Below, one piece after another: positions 29,564 to 40,412 of a DNA stretch of 64,000 nt. The notes beneath the pieces were generated by a model. That model worked only from the letters and a program-made list of their open reading frames with translations, did not search any database and was not told the DNA's origin. Every line of letters starts with the position of its first letter. Position 1 is the first letter of the stretch. Position numbers and translations under genes: made by a program. This DNA comes from Candidatus Liberibacter americanus str. Sao Paulo (GTDB lineage Bacteria; Pseudomonadota; Alphaproteobacteria; Rhizobiales; Rhizobiaceae), in NCBI RefSeq assembly GCF_000496595.1, contig NC_022793.1, positions 1-64,000 of the forward strand, read 5' to 3'.

Positions 29564-32500
29564 TCAAATATTTAATAGAAATCCTGATAACAGATGGGTT
29601 GCAACTGTTATATGAGCGACAGTTAATTCTTCTGAATCAAGAATATCGAAAACTTGATTTTTAACTACTTGCAATTTATCATTCTGCATAATATCAGAAA
29701 CAGATACCCCAGCAGTAATCGCCTTAGCGATCATTTCACGTCGAGCGGAATACATCCAATCTAAACCAGCTGAAAGTGCAACATTATCATAATGATCATC
29801 TACAACAATATTATTGGCAACTGACAATAATCTATCAACCCCTAGCCCCTCTGAAATAGCAGACCACATATCCAAAACTAATAATAATCCAGTATCACAT
29901 GTTTCCGATATATCAATTAAATCAGGAACTACCATCAAAAATTGCATACGGACAATCTTTTCAGCAATATCATGAGGAAAATAACTTTTAGTTAAATGCA
30001 TAACCCTGCTATTGAAACGATCTTTCCACTCTATAGGTATATTTCCCTGTAAAAAATTATTTAGATGATCAAATGCAGTTTGAAGACGTCTGACTGAATT
30101 TTCCATATCTCCGTAAAATGTACCATTTTTTATCAGAAGACGTGTAATATTGATTAAAATCAATCTAATCTCTTCATATATTTTATTCTGAAGTTCTCCA
30201 CTAATCTTATTATCAAGTATATCTACTTCTCTCCAAATTGATTCTAATCCATAACCATAATATGCTATTACAGCAGAACGAACTACGTTTTCAATTGAAC
30301 AACCGGTTTCTTTTGCTAAACTTATAACAAAACATGAGCCTCCATGATTAATAATTTTATTAGCTAAAACTGTGGCAATTATCTCTCTACGCAACTGATG
30401 ACTCATAACATCTTCGAGATATAATTGACCTAGCTCTTGGGGAAAATAACTAACCAAACAAGCGGAAAACCAAGGATCATCTATTAAATTATTTTTTAAT
30501 AATTGTTCTGATAAATTAAGCTTAGCATACGAGAGTAAAACACCTATTTCTGGACGAGAAAGAGGTATTTCATCGCAATTACGCTTTTCAAAAGAAGCAA
30601 AATCAGGCAAATGCTCTACTTCTCGATCCAAAGAACCTTCTTTCTCTAGAACAGTCATCAGTTGTGAATAATTCCACATCATAGACATTCCCTTACGATA
30701 CTCCAAGGAAATAGCTAAGGATTGTAGATAATTATTACGCAAAACAAGATCTATAACTTCAGAAGTCATTGAAACCAAAAGTTGGTTTCTATCTTCTAAA
30801 GTTAATTTGCCATGACTCATTGCTGAAGCTAATGCTATTTTTATATTAACTTCTAAATCTGAACAGTTAACCCCACCTGAGTTATCAATTGCATCGGAGT
30901 TAATACGACCGCCATTTAATGCATAAACAATACGAGCCCTCTGAGTAACTCCAAGATTAGCACCTTCACCTATAACCTTTGCCCTCACTTTATCAGCAGT
31001 TATACGAACTAAATTATTTGTCCTATCTCCTATATCAGCATCATTCTCTTTAGGGGCGCTAATATAAGTACCAATGCCACCAAACCATAAAAGATCTACA
31101 GGAGAACTTAAAATTGCTGAAATAATTTCAGAAGGAGTAACAGAAACCTTCGAAAGATTAATTATAGCCGCCGATTCTGGAGTAAGTTTTACTGATTTCA
31201 ATTTTCGTGAAATAATCATACCACCTTTGGATAACACATCACGATTAAAATCCTGCCAACTTGAAGATGGAGAATGAAAAAGCCTTTTACGCTCATTAAA
31301 GGTTGTATCCATATCTGGATCTGGATCTATAAATATGTCTCTATGATCAAAGGCAGCAACAAGCTTAATCTTCTTAGATAATAGCATACCGTTTCCAAAT
31401 ACATCTCCAGACATATCACCAACTCCTGCCACAGTAAAAGGCATGGATTGAATATCAATATCAATTTCACGAAAATGTCTCTTAACAGCTTCCCAAGCAC
31501 CACGTGCAGTAATTGCCATTTTTTTGTGATCATACCCCATAGATCCACCAGAAGCGAAGGCATCATCTAGCCAAAATTTTGATTCTCGAGCTATGCTATT
31601 TGCTGTATCAGAAAAAGTTGCTGTACCTTTATCTGCGGCGACTACAAAGTAAGGGTCATCCTCATCCAAGCAAACTGTATTCGCAGGATGAATTATTTCC
31701 TTTCCTGCAAAATTATCTGTAATAGATAATAACGCACGAATATATGTTTTATATGCCTCACGTCCTAACCTAATAATCTCATCTCGATTACCATCAATCG
31801 GCAATCTCCTAGGATAAAAACCTCCTTTGGCGCCAACAGGAACAATAACCGAATTCTTAACTTTCTGTGCTCTAACCAATCCAAGCACTTCTGTACGATA
31901 ATCCTCTGCTCTATCAGACCAACGCAAACCACCCCTAGCTATTCTACCAAATCGTAAATGCACTCCCTCAACCTCAACCCCATATACAAAAATCTCCCGA
32001 TGGAGTTTCGTAGCATCTAAGTTATTTATTTTAGAAGAATCAAACTTAAATACTAGGGCAAAATCATATTGATGTTTTTGAAAATAATTAGTCCTCAAAG
32101 TAGCCATGATTAAATTAACATAACAACGCAATACAGTATCATCGTCTAAACTAGAAACATTTAAAAGAGCGTTTTCTATTCCTTGCAAACTATTTTGAGT
32201 AAGTTTTTCTCTCATCTCTTCCGACAAAATAGGATCAAAACGATTTTTAAAAAGCTCAAATAGCAAACTGCTGATTAAAGGATTCTTACTCAAAATCTGC
32301 GCAATAAAATCTTGTGACCATGTAACAGATGCCTGGCGTAAATATCTAGCATATGCACGTAAAACACCGATCTCATATACCCTTAAATTAGTTGAAAGTA
32401 TCAAATTATTGAAAGAATCATTATCTACCCTAGACTGGAAAATATACTTGAAAGCCTCTATAAGAGCATCTATATGATTGATAAAATCAACACGAAGAGT

Positions 32501-34312
32501 ATTAGCTGGCTTCAACTCCATCTGATATAAAACAACAAGATGTTCTCCATCATCTGCTATCATTTTAATTTCAAAGGTATCTTCGCTAATAACAGTAAAA
32601 CCCAAATTTTCAAGAAGTGGAACACGTTTTGATAGGGGGAAATGCTCATTTGCATGAAAAATCTTAATTTGAATGCTATTGCCTTCCCTGCAAGAAAAAT
32701 CTATGCAAAGTTTTTCCCTTCCCTCGGCACAATTTATAAGATAATGCAAATCATCAACAGCTTTCTCTGGAGAAAACAAATCTTGAAAAATTTGAGGGAA
32801 TACGAAGATAGGAGCCTTCTCTCCTGCTAATTTACTAAATTTTTCTTCCCATCTGGATACTATAGAACGCACACCTTCTTCAAGAGAAGTCTGAGATGGC
32901 TGCGGAGTTTTACCTCCTGTACGACCTATAACAAAATGTATTCTTACCAATCCTTCTTCTAGAAAGCTGGAGTAAAAAGCAGATACATGACCTTCATAAA
33001 CTTCTGATAAATAATTCCCAATTTTTACGCGAATAGAAGAATCAAAATTCTCACGCGGTATATATACAAGCAATGAGACAAAACGATTAAACCTATCTAT
33101 CCTTGGAAGCACTCGTATACGCGGTCTATCTAAAATATCAATTATTTGCTCACAAAAAGAAGCTAGAAGCATTGGATCAATTTGGAAAAATTCATCCCTA
33201 GGATAAAACTCCAATGTGTTCTGTAACATACGCCTTGAATGACTATTATAATCAAACTTAAGCAAATTCTGAACTTTAATAATTTTTTCACGTAATAAAG
33301 GGATCTTATAGGCACTTTGTGAATATGCTAAATGAGTAAATAATCCAACAACACGCAATTCACCAGTTAAATTACCATCTTCATCAAAACATTTAATGCC
33401 TATGTAATCCATATATGCCCGACGATATACAACAGACATAATATTAGATTTAGTAACAATTAAACAATCTGGACCTTCTAAAAAATCACGAACTTCTGGT
33501 GTTATAAGCGTTTTTTCCTGATCATTTCTCAAAACTAACACATCAGAATTCCTTAAAATTCCCAATCCAGATTCGTTAATATGATCTAATTTTAATTTTT
33601 CCCCATCGCTAATAAGAGAATAATAACGCATCCCAAGCAACTTGAAATTATCATCTTTTAACCATTTAAGGAAGTTCATCGCCTCAATCATGATGATCTT
33701 GTTTTTATTACTAATCCTTATTAATTCAGCAAAAGAGTTTTGTACTTTATTAATATAAGAAATCATATCTTTAGAATCTTGCGAAACTAATTTAAGCTGT
33801 TCAGTGACAAAAACTAAACCTCTTTTAAGTTCTTCTATCTCAGTTTGCGAAATCTTCGAAATATGAATCTGTATTAAACTTATTTGTTGTTGAATTAGAT
33901 CAGCATTATCAGGATCGTATAATTTTAAATCAGAATTTTCATCTTTTACAAAAATGGGATGGATAGCCATGAGAATATGTTTACGACTTGCCAATATATC
34001 CCCAACGATGGATTGATATAGAAAGGGAATATTATCCATTACAAATGTTAAAATGGTTGTAGGTATCCCACTAGGATTAACTCCCTCTATCTCTCTTATA
34101 TCTATATATTCACTAGAATGATTTAGTTTCAAAAAAATCTCTTGTGAAGAAACGGCGACTAAAGCTAACATTAGAGGGGTATATTTTTCAAGATCATCAA
34201 GACTTGCTTTACCAAACAATGCAAAAGGACTTAAAGCCGGAAGTCCTAAAACAGCTATCTCATCATTGATTTTGTCAATGATTTTATCCCGTTTTAAATC
34301 TCTAGAAATCAC
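29564..34312 (-). CDS. NAD-specific glutamate dehydrogenase (180-kDa class)
   Basis: This large enzyme oxidises glutamate to 2-oxoglutarate with NAD and feeds the TCA cycle. The N-terminal half holds ACT-like regulatory segments. The catalytic core at about residues 780-1180 includes RFGRIARGGLRWSDR, VIVPVGAKGGFY, ADKGTATFSDTAN and VGDMSGDVFGNGML. An ATG at 34336 opens the frame eight codons earlier, but AAGGGG inside that stretch positions the GTG at 34312 well, giving 1582 residues. It is divergent from the carbonic anhydrase gene. In a bacterium living on host amino acids it would be a main carbon entry point (inference). Confidence 0.95.
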   Translation of the reverse strand: MISRDLKRDKIIDKINDEIAVLGLPALSPFALFGKASLDDLEKYTPLMLALVAVSSQEIFLKLNHSSEYIDIREIEGVNPSGIPTTILTFVMDNIPFLYQSIVGDILASRKHILMAIHPIFVKDENSDLKLYDPDNADLIQQQISLIQIHISKISQTEIEELKRGLVFVTEQLKLVSQDSKDMISYINKVQNSFAELIRISNKNKIIMIEAMNFLKWLKDDNFKLLGMRYYSLISDGEKLKLDHINESGLGILRNSDVLVLRNDQEKTLITPEVRDFLEGPDCLIVTKSNIMSVVYRRAYMDYIGIKCFDEDGNLTGELRVVGLFTHLAYSQSAYKIPLLREKIIKVQNLLKFDYNSHSRRMLQNTLEFYPRDEFFQIDPMLLASFCEQIIDILDRPRIRVLPRIDRFNRFVSLLVYIPRENFDSSIRVKIGNYLSEVYEGHVSAFYSSFLEEGLVRIHFVIGRTGGKTPQPSQTSLEEGVRSIVSRWEEKFSKLAGEKAPIFVFPQIFQDLFSPEKAVDDLHYLINCAEGREKLCIDFSCREGNSIQIKIFHANEHFPLSKRVPLLENLGFTVISEDTFEIKMIADDGEHLVVLYQMELKPANTLRVDFINHIDALIEAFKYIFQSRVDNDSFNNLILSTNLRVYEIGVLRAYARYLRQASVTWSQDFIAQILSKNPLISSLLFELFKNRFDPILSEEMREKLTQNSLQGIENALLNVSSLDDDTVLRCYVNLIMATLRTNYFQKHQYDFALVFKFDSSKINNLDATKLHREIFVYGVEVEGVHLRFGRIARGGLRWSDRAEDYRTEVLGLVRAQKVKNSVIVPVGAKGGFYPRRLPIDGNRDEIIRLGREAYKTYIRALLSITDNFAGKEIIHPANTVCLDEDDPYFVVAADKGTATFSDTANSIARESKFWLDDAFASGGSMGYDHKKMAITARGAWEAVKRHFREIDIDIQSMPFTVAGVGDMSGDVFGNGMLLSKKIKLVAAFDHRDIFIDPDPDMDTTFNERKRLFHSPSSSWQDFNRDVLSKGGMIISRKLKSVKLTPESAAIINLSKVSVTPSEIISAILSSPVDLLWFGGIGTYISAPKENDADIGDRTNNLVRITADKVRAKVIGEGANLGVTQRARIVYALNGGRINSDAIDNSGGVNCSDLEVNIKIALASAMSHGKLTLEDRNQLLVSMTSEVIDLVLRNNYLQSLAISLEYRKGMSMMWNYSQLMTVLEKEGSLDREVEHLPDFASFEKRNCDEIPLSRPEIGVLLSYAKLNLSEQLLKNNLIDDPWFSACLVSYFPQELGQLYLEDVMSHQLRREIIATVLANKIINHGGSCFVISLAKETGCSIENVVRSAVIAYYGYGLESIWREVDILDNKISGELQNKIYEEIRLILINITRLLIKNGTFYGDMENSVRRLQTAFDHLNNFLQGNIPIEWKDRFNSRVMHLTKSYFPHDIAEKIVRMQFLMVVPDLIDISETCDTGLLLVLDMWSAISEGLGVDRLLSVANNIVVDDHYDNVALSAGLDWMYSARREMIAKAITAGVSVSDIMQNDKLQVVKNQVFDILDSEELTVAHITVATHLLSGFLLNI

Positions 34313-34600
34313 TGTTTTCCCCTTTAAAAAAATCATTTTTATATATCATGGTCAAAGTATCATAATTATAGTAGTTTTTATAACAAATCACTGGCAATAA
34401 TATCTTAAAAAAATAATAAAAAATACCAAGGATGATACTATCATGCAGCATATATATTAGCATATTTAAAAAATGTATCTAAAATAGATAATAACCATTG
34501 TAATATGATTTTTTATATATATTCAACTATCAAATTTATAGAATAAAACTATATGAAGTGCTAATTAATCTTTATAAAAATAATTGCAAAGGATAGATTA

Positions 34601-35230
34601 ATGTCTGATTTTCCAATAACATTACTTAGAAGTCATCGTAATTTCATTGCAGATAATTATGATAGAAAATTATTCCAAGAACTTGCTAATCAGCAAAATC
34701 CTAAAACAATGATTATATCTTGTTCTGATTCACGTGTTGCACCCGAGACAATATTCAATGCAAAGCCAGGAGAATTATTTGTGGTAAGGAACGTTGCCAA
34801 CATTATTCCACCATATGAACCAGATGGTAAACACCATGCAACATCTGCTGCAATTGAATTTGCAGTTCAAGGTCTCAATATAAATCATATAGTGGTTATG
34901 GGGCATGCTAATTGCGGAGGGATAAAATCAATCTTAGACCCTATAAAAAAGCCACTTTCTCCTGGAGATTTTATCGGAAAATGGATGGATGTTATAAGGC
35001 CTATAGCTCAAGGGATAGCTGAGGATAGTATTTATAAAAAACAAACTATCCTAGAACAACTTTCAATACGCAACTCCATAAATAACCTAAGAAAATTTCC
35101 TTGGATTAATACTTTAGAAAAACAAAAAATACTATATATACACGGCGCTTGGTTCGATATTAGCTCTGGGGAATTATGGATACTAGATCCTAAAAGAGAT
35201 AAATTCATTGCCTCACATGATAATTTATAA
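34601..35230 (+). CDS. Beta-class carbonic anhydrase
   Basis: The enzyme interconverts CO2 and bicarbonate. Zinc ligands are C41, H102 and C105 (CSDSRVAPE and GHANCGG), with the D43-R45 dyad that gates the active site. Length is 209, normal. There is no signal peptide, so it is cytoplasmic and could supply bicarbonate to CarAB and biotin carboxylases. Its stop is 20 bp from the stop of purH on the other strand. Confidence 0.95.
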   Translation: MSDFPITLLRSHRNFIADNYDRKLFQELANQQNPKTMIISCSDSRVAPETIFNAKPGELFVVRNVANIIPPYEPDGKHHATSAAIEFAVQGLNINHIVVMGHANCGGIKSILDPIKKPLSPGDFIGKWMDVIRPIAQGIAEDSIYKKQTILEQLSIRNSINNLRKFPWINTLEKQKILYIHGAWFDISSGELWILDPKRDKFIASHDNL

Positions 35231-35250
35231 GATTATATAACGTCATATTA

Positions 35251-36867
35251 TCAATGGCGAAAATGTCTTATCCCCGTAAAAACCATTGCTATATCATTAT
35301 GATCTGCTATTTCAATTATTTCATCATCTCTAACAGATCCTCCAGGCTGAATAACAGCAGTAACTCCTGATTTAATTGCTGATAAAATCCCATCGGGAAA
35401 AGGATAAAACGCCTCAGAAGCAATAACTGATCCATGTGTTGTTATTTTATGGTTTCCAGAATTAATAGAAATTCCTTCAGATTTTATTGCTGCAAAACGA
35501 GTCGAATCTACCCTACTTGTTTGACCGGCACCAATACCAACTGTACGACCTTCTTTAGCATATACCACAGCGTTTGATTTCACATGTTTAACTACCTTAA
35601 AAGCAAATTTCATGTCACTAATCTCTTGAGGAGTTGGAAATCTCTTAGTAACAACTTTCAATTCTTGATCATCTGCCATGATGTTATCACGTGTTTGCAC
35701 AAGTAACCCCCCAGCAACCGTTTTGAACATCATTTCTGAAACACGAGGATCTGGCAATTCAGAGATATTTAAGAAACGCATATTTGGCTTTTTAGAAATT
35801 ATAATTTCAGCCTCTTTAGAAATATTTGTAGCAATTACAGCTTCAGTAAAAATCTTTATTATCTCGCTAGCCGTATCTTGATTCAATATCTGATTAAATG
35901 CAATGATCCCACCAAATGCAGATACAGGATCAGATGCCAATGCTCTCAGATATGCTTCAACAGTAGTATCAGCGATTGCTACACCACATGGATTAGCATG
36001 TTTTACAATGACACAAGCTGCACAATCATCAGGATGAAATTCCGAAACAAGTTCACAAGCAGCATCAAGATCACTGATATTATTGTATGAAAGCTTTTTT
36101 CCCTGTAGCAAAGACGCATTAGCTACGCCTGATCTTTTCCCTGCAATAGTAGAATAAAGAGCTGCTTTTTGATGAGGATTTTCACCATAACGCATCTCTT
36201 GCTGTTTCACAGCCGTAATATTTAAATATTGAGGAAAATCCTCTTTCTCAGAGCGAGAAAACCAATTATAAATTGTCGAATCGTATGAAGCTGTTCTGGC
36301 AAAAGCCTTAGAGGCCATTTTTGTACGAAAATCTAAAAATGTTTTTCCATTATTAGAATCTATCTCATCAAGAAATGGAGAATAATCCGTCGGATTAGTC
36401 AATACAGTTACATATGCATGATTCTTAGCTGCTGCCCTAATCATGGATGGGCCACCGATATCAATATTCTCAACTATCTGTTGATAGTCGTCTTTATTAC
36501 AAGATTCTTCAAATGGATATAAATTAACAACCACAAGATCAATTGGTTCCAAACCATATTCTTTCATAGAAATAATATGATCTTTATTATCACGAACGCA
36601 TAGAAGAGCTCCATATATATTTGGATGTAATGTCTTAACACGACCATCCATTATTTCAGGGAAACCAGTAATATCAGAAATATTTATTACAGGAATATTT
36701 TCCTTTTCAAGCAATTGGCAAGTACCACCGGTTGATATAATCTTAACTCCATATGAAATCAATCGTTTAGCAAATTCAACGATACCTGTTTTATTATGGA
36801 CAGAGATAAGAGCCGTATTAACAGATACTCCGTCTTGATCACAATATTTCTTATAATCGGAATTCAT
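35251..36867 (-). CDS. purH: Bifunctional AICAR transformylase / IMP cyclohydrolase
   Basis: PurH carries out the last two steps of IMP synthesis. The N-terminal MGS-like cyclohydrolase domain has TALISVHNKTGI, STGGTCQLL and DGRVKTLHPNIYGALL. The transformylase domain has MRYGENPHQKAA, DLDAACELV, IVKHANPCGVA and SDAFFPF-like SEAFYPFPDG. Length is 538, normal. A GGAGG/AGGGA run precedes the ATG. Confidence 0.97.
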   Translation of the reverse strand: MNSDYKKYCDQDGVSVNTALISVHNKTGIVEFAKRLISYGVKIISTGGTCQLLEKENIPVINISDITGFPEIMDGRVKTLHPNIYGALLCVRDNKDHIISMKEYGLEPIDLVVVNLYPFEESCNKDDYQQIVENIDIGGPSMIRAAAKNHAYVTVLTNPTDYSPFLDEIDSNNGKTFLDFRTKMASKAFARTASYDSTIYNWFSRSEKEDFPQYLNITAVKQQEMRYGENPHQKAALYSTIAGKRSGVANASLLQGKKLSYNNISDLDAACELVSEFHPDDCAACVIVKHANPCGVAIADTTVEAYLRALASDPVSAFGGIIAFNQILNQDTASEIIKIFTEAVIATNISKEAEIIISKKPNMRFLNISELPDPRVSEMMFKTVAGGLLVQTRDNIMADDQELKVVTKRFPTPQEISDMKFAFKVVKHVKSNAVVYAKEGRTVGIGAGQTSRVDSTRFAAIKSEGISINSGNHKITTHGSVIASEAFYPFPDGILSAIKSGVTAVIQPGGSVRDDEIIEIADHNDIAMVFTGIRHFRH

Positions 36868-37124
36868 AAAATCCCTATCCTCCCTAATATAAACAATACA
36901 AACAAACGTAAAGATAATATCTTCATCACTTATGTTGCACTACAAACAACTAATACCATGATATAGTGGCAAAAATTTAACAAATATTTTACTATATTAT
37001 TTATCTTTTCCATAATAAAAAACCATACACATTTATAATAGTATCAACTCAATCTAAAACAATCCTTCAAAACCAAAACTAAATTGTTCATATTTCATAA
37101 CCTTATGTTAAGAATGCATTAAAG

Positions 37125-38462
37125 CTATGTAATACGACGTAACAAAGCCGCATAGAACCCATCAATGCCTGAAGGAGCTCCTTCTATTTCTATATCTTTT
37201 AACATATCTGGGATAATTCGTAGCCATCCTTCGGGAGTTATAGCCATAGCAATATTTTTCCAATCATCTCTTTTTAAAGGAACAAGTTCGACTGGGAATA
37301 AAGAATTTTTCAATACCTTTTGCACAACTTCTTCACTATCTTCTTTATCTAAAGAACAATTAGAAAAAACAACCATACCATTAGGTTTAACAAGACTTAA
37401 TCCATGTAAAAGCAATCTTTCCTGAAATTGTGCTAATTTCACTATATCTTCTGTATTTCGGGTCCACAATACATCAGGATGACGTCTCATCGTACCTGTA
37501 GATGAACATGGAGGATCAACCAAAACAGCATCAAATAATTTTTTAGGAGAATAATCAAAAGCACTAGATTCGATAATATCTGCAGATAAACGCAATCTTT
37601 TTAAATTATATTGAAGTTTTCTTAAACGATTTTTTGAAATATCAATGGCCGTTACCTTAGCTCCAGCCATAACAAGCTGAGCTGTTTTTCCTCCAGGAGA
37701 TGCACATAAATCTAAAACAGAAAGCCCATCTAATTTCCCGAATAATTGAACAGGTATCGAAGCTGAAGCATCTTGCACCCACCATTCACCTTTTTCAAAA
37801 TCAGGGAGAGAAGAAATATTTCCTCGAAAGTTCCTAAGACGTATCCCACCTGTAGGCAAAACAACAGCATTTAACTTTTGTGCCCAAATCGCAGCATCAG
37901 ATTTTACTGTTAGATCAATATAACTTGGCTTAATAAAAAAATCAGATATAACACTTACAATTTCATTGCCATAAAAACATTCCAAGCGATCTCCAAACCA
38001 TTTAGGAATAATTGATATAGCTGAAAAACGCTTCAATAATTCCGTTTTTTCTCTAGAGACTCTTCTCAAGATAGCATTAACAAGTTTAGCAAAGTGTTTG
38101 GTTTTTTTATCGCGTTTAACTTGCTCAACAGATAAATCTACCACTGCATAATCCGCCACATCTAAATACATAATTTGGGCAACAGAGATGCGTAATAATT
38201 GTCTTAGACAATTATTACTCTTTTTTGGAATGCTAGAAATAAGAAAAAAATCAATTACAGCATCAATACGTGGCAAAAAACGTAATGTAGCGCTTAAAAT
38301 AGCATGAACTAGTGACTGATCCTCACGAGATAATAGACGAAATGCATGATCTCCATGCTCTGCATCCAATAAACGAGATAGAGAAATATTTTTAATCACT
38401 ACGCTATATAATAATCTATAAGCAATGAAACGAAGGTTCATACCAGGCTTCAATAATACCAC
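37125..38462 (-). CDS. rsmB: 16S rRNA (cytosine-C5) methyltransferase RsmB, NusB-domain form
   Basis: The first 140 or so residues form a NusB-like RNA-binding domain, followed by the methyltransferase core. Motif I is LDLCASPGGKTAQL, motif IV DPPCSSTGTMRRHPDVLW and motif VI FSNCSLDKEDSEEVV. Both catalytic cysteines are present. Fusion to NusB identifies RsmB, which methylates C967 of E. coli 16S rRNA. It is the second NOP2-type enzyme in the window. The heparinase-like gene common between purH and rsmB in rhizobia is absent. Confidence 0.92.
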   Translation of the reverse strand: MVLLKPGMNLRFIAYRLLYSVVIKNISLSRLLDAEHGDHAFRLLSREDQSLVHAILSATLRFLPRIDAVIDFFLISSIPKKSNNCLRQLLRISVAQIMYLDVADYAVVDLSVEQVKRDKKTKHFAKLVNAILRRVSREKTELLKRFSAISIIPKWFGDRLECFYGNEIVSVISDFFIKPSYIDLTVKSDAAIWAQKLNAVVLPTGGIRLRNFRGNISSLPDFEKGEWWVQDASASIPVQLFGKLDGLSVLDLCASPGGKTAQLVMAGAKVTAIDISKNRLRKLQYNLKRLRLSADIIESSAFDYSPKKLFDAVLVDPPCSSTGTMRRHPDVLWTRNTEDIVKLAQFQERLLLHGLSLVKPNGMVVFSNCSLDKEDSEEVVQKVLKNSLFPVELVPLKRDDWKNIAMAITPEGWLRIIPDMLKDIEIEGAPSGIDGFYAALLRRIT

Positions 38463-38787
38463 CTATCAATAAAAACCATATGAATAACCTCAATTAAATA
38501 TATAAAATCCATATTTCAATAACCACTACACAAATAAAAGCAAATTGCAAAATCTTAAAATGATAAATAATAGCTTCAAGTTAATATGGAGAATAATAAA
38601 TATTGATATAAATCAACATATAAATATCTATATACTAACAAGTAACCAATAACATATAAATTTAATATTATAATCACAAAAAGACGTTGTAATGAAACTA
38701 TGAATATAATGCCATACAGTAAAATTATTGCTTGAAATAATTTAAAAATATATGCGAAAATTAAATAAATATAACTAACGGTATGCC

Positions 38788-38970
38788 ATGAGTAATCATA
38801 TAGAAAAAAATATTTCATCTATTGCAAAGCGAGCTTTGGAAGAGGCAGAAAGACGCAGATCCTTAGCTAAAAATAATGCATTAAAATCAAAAGAAATTGG
38901 AGGAATAGAAGGGCCGGAACCTACTCGTTTTGGGGATTGGGAAAAAAATGGATTATCAATAGATTTTTAG
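38788..38970 (+). CDS. DUF1674 protein, SdhAF4-like succinate dehydrogenase assembly factor
   Basis: This 60-residue protein ends with EGPEPTRFGDWEKNGLSIDF, the conserved DUF1674 block; the N-terminus is a charged helix. In mitochondria the homologue SdhAF4 helps flavinated SdhA join the complex, and the bacterial role is inferred from that. There is no clear ribosome site. It is divergent from rsmB, as in other Rhizobiales. Confidence 0.85.
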   Translation: MSNHIEKNISSIAKRALEEAERRRSLAKNNALKSKEIGGIEGPEPTRFGDWEKNGLSIDF

Positions 38971-39116
38971 AATTATAATCACATTAATTTCACTGGAATA
39001 GTTTCTTTATTTTATAATAAATAATAGTTAATTATAATCTATAAAAAACAAAATACGAACAATTATTATTTTTAAAGAAACATAAAAATATATATTAAAA
39101 GTCTTATAGCACATTA

Positions 39117-40049
39117 TTAACGGAAAAGGCTTGAAATAGATTGCTCTTGGAAAGTTCGGCTTATAGCCTCAGCGAGCAAATTTGCAACAGTAACAAAACG
39201 TATCTTAGAAGAAGAATTTACCGAATCATTTGCTTGTATAGAATCAGTAATAACAAGCTCTTTTAGTTTAGAAGATTCTATTAGTCCAACAGCCTCACCT
39301 GATAAAACACCATGAGTAATATAAGCTGTAACACTAGAAGCCCCATGTTCATACAAAATATCAGCAGCACCACAAAGCGTTCCACCAGTATCAACAATAT
39401 CATCAATAAGAATACAATCTCTATCCTTAACCTTTCCTATGACATTCATAACTTCAATTTTCCCTGGATGCTCACGCCTTTTATCGACAATTGCCAACAA
39501 ACATCCCAATCTTTTTGCAAGAGAACGAGCACGAACAACACCTCCAACATCGGGAGATACTACCATAATATTAGAGATGTTATAGCAACGCTTTATATCA
39601 CGCTCTAAAATTGGTAATGCATATAAATTATCAGTTGGAATATCAAAAAAACCTTGAACCTGTCCCGCATGTAAGTCCAAGGTCATAACACGATCAGCTC
39701 CTGCCTGCGTTATTAAATTTGCAACAAGCTTAGCAGATATGGGTGTACGAGGACCTGCTTTACGGTCTTGTCGACAATATCCAAAGTAAGGGATTACAGC
39801 TGTAATACGACCTGCTGAAGAACGCCTCACAGCATCTATCATAACAAGCAATTCCATTAAATAATCATTTGCTGGGCAAGAAGTAGATTGAATAAGAAAA
39901 ACGTCTTCTCCCCGTACATTCTCTTCAATCTCAACAAAAACCTCTCTATCAGAAAAATATCTAACAGCAGCTTTCCCTAAAGATATCTTCAAATAGTCAC
40001 AAATATCTCCTACAAGCTTCCTATTAGAATTACCCGAAAAAATTTTCAT
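39117..40049 (-). CDS. prs: Ribose-phosphate pyrophosphokinase
   Basis: Prs makes PRPP for purine, pyrimidine, histidine and NAD synthesis. Visible motifs are [42 protein letters not shown] (the flexible ATP loop), [14 protein letters not shown] and the PRPP-binding [15 protein letters not shown]. Length is 310, normal. A GAGG lies about 13 bases before the ATG. It converges with the DUF1674 gene. Confidence 0.97.
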   Translation of the reverse strand: MKIFSGNSNRKLVGDICDYLKISLGKAAVRYFSDREVFVEIEENVRGEDVFLIQSTSCPANDYLMELLVMIDAVRRSSAGRITAVIPYFGYCRQDRKAGPRTPISAKLVANLITQAGADRVMTLDLHAGQVQGFFDIPTDNLYALPILERDIKRCYNISNIMVVSPDVGGVVRARSLAKRLGCLLAIVDKRREHPGKIEVMNVIGKVKDRDCILIDDIVDTGGTLCGAADILYEHGASSVTAYITHGVLSGEAVGLIESSKLKELVITDSIQANDSVNSSSKIRFVTVANLLAEAISRTFQEQSISSLFR

Positions 40050-40412
40050 ATAATAAAATACCTCATGAATCGCAAAAACATCCTTAAATTCAATTGTTAT
40101 TCCGTATGATGTTTTATAGTCAATGATTGATTCAAATCATTAAAGCCTTAATGCGAATTGTGAATTTATAAAAATAAAAATCACTTAAATAAGATTAAAA
40201 CTATAATGATATACATGGATTAATATTGAAACACGTTATTGCCAATAATATAGCTATAAATATAAAAATCAATCAAATATGAAACAGATAAATATAAATA
40301 AGTAGGAAAATATTATTAGATAATAAATATTACTAATAAGGGACTTATAATTTTTTATAATGATAATTCACAAAATCAATATTGTCGCTAAAAACATCAT
40401 TAAATCATATTT
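40050..40412. other. Gap upstream of prs
   Basis: This 363-bp stretch lies between the prs start and the 3' end of the MidA-like gene, both on the minus strand. I see no gene. A 7-bp hairpin (AATGATT 40122-40128 with AATCATT 40135-40141) sits about 75-90 bp upstream of prs and may be part of its promoter or leader. Confidence 0.5.

Noticed and set aside
38576..38818. 80-codon minus-strand hydrophobic frame
   Set aside because: It overlaps the start of the DUF1674 gene and lies in AT-rich promoter DNA; the run of Ile, Leu, Tyr and Phe reflects base composition rather than a membrane protein.
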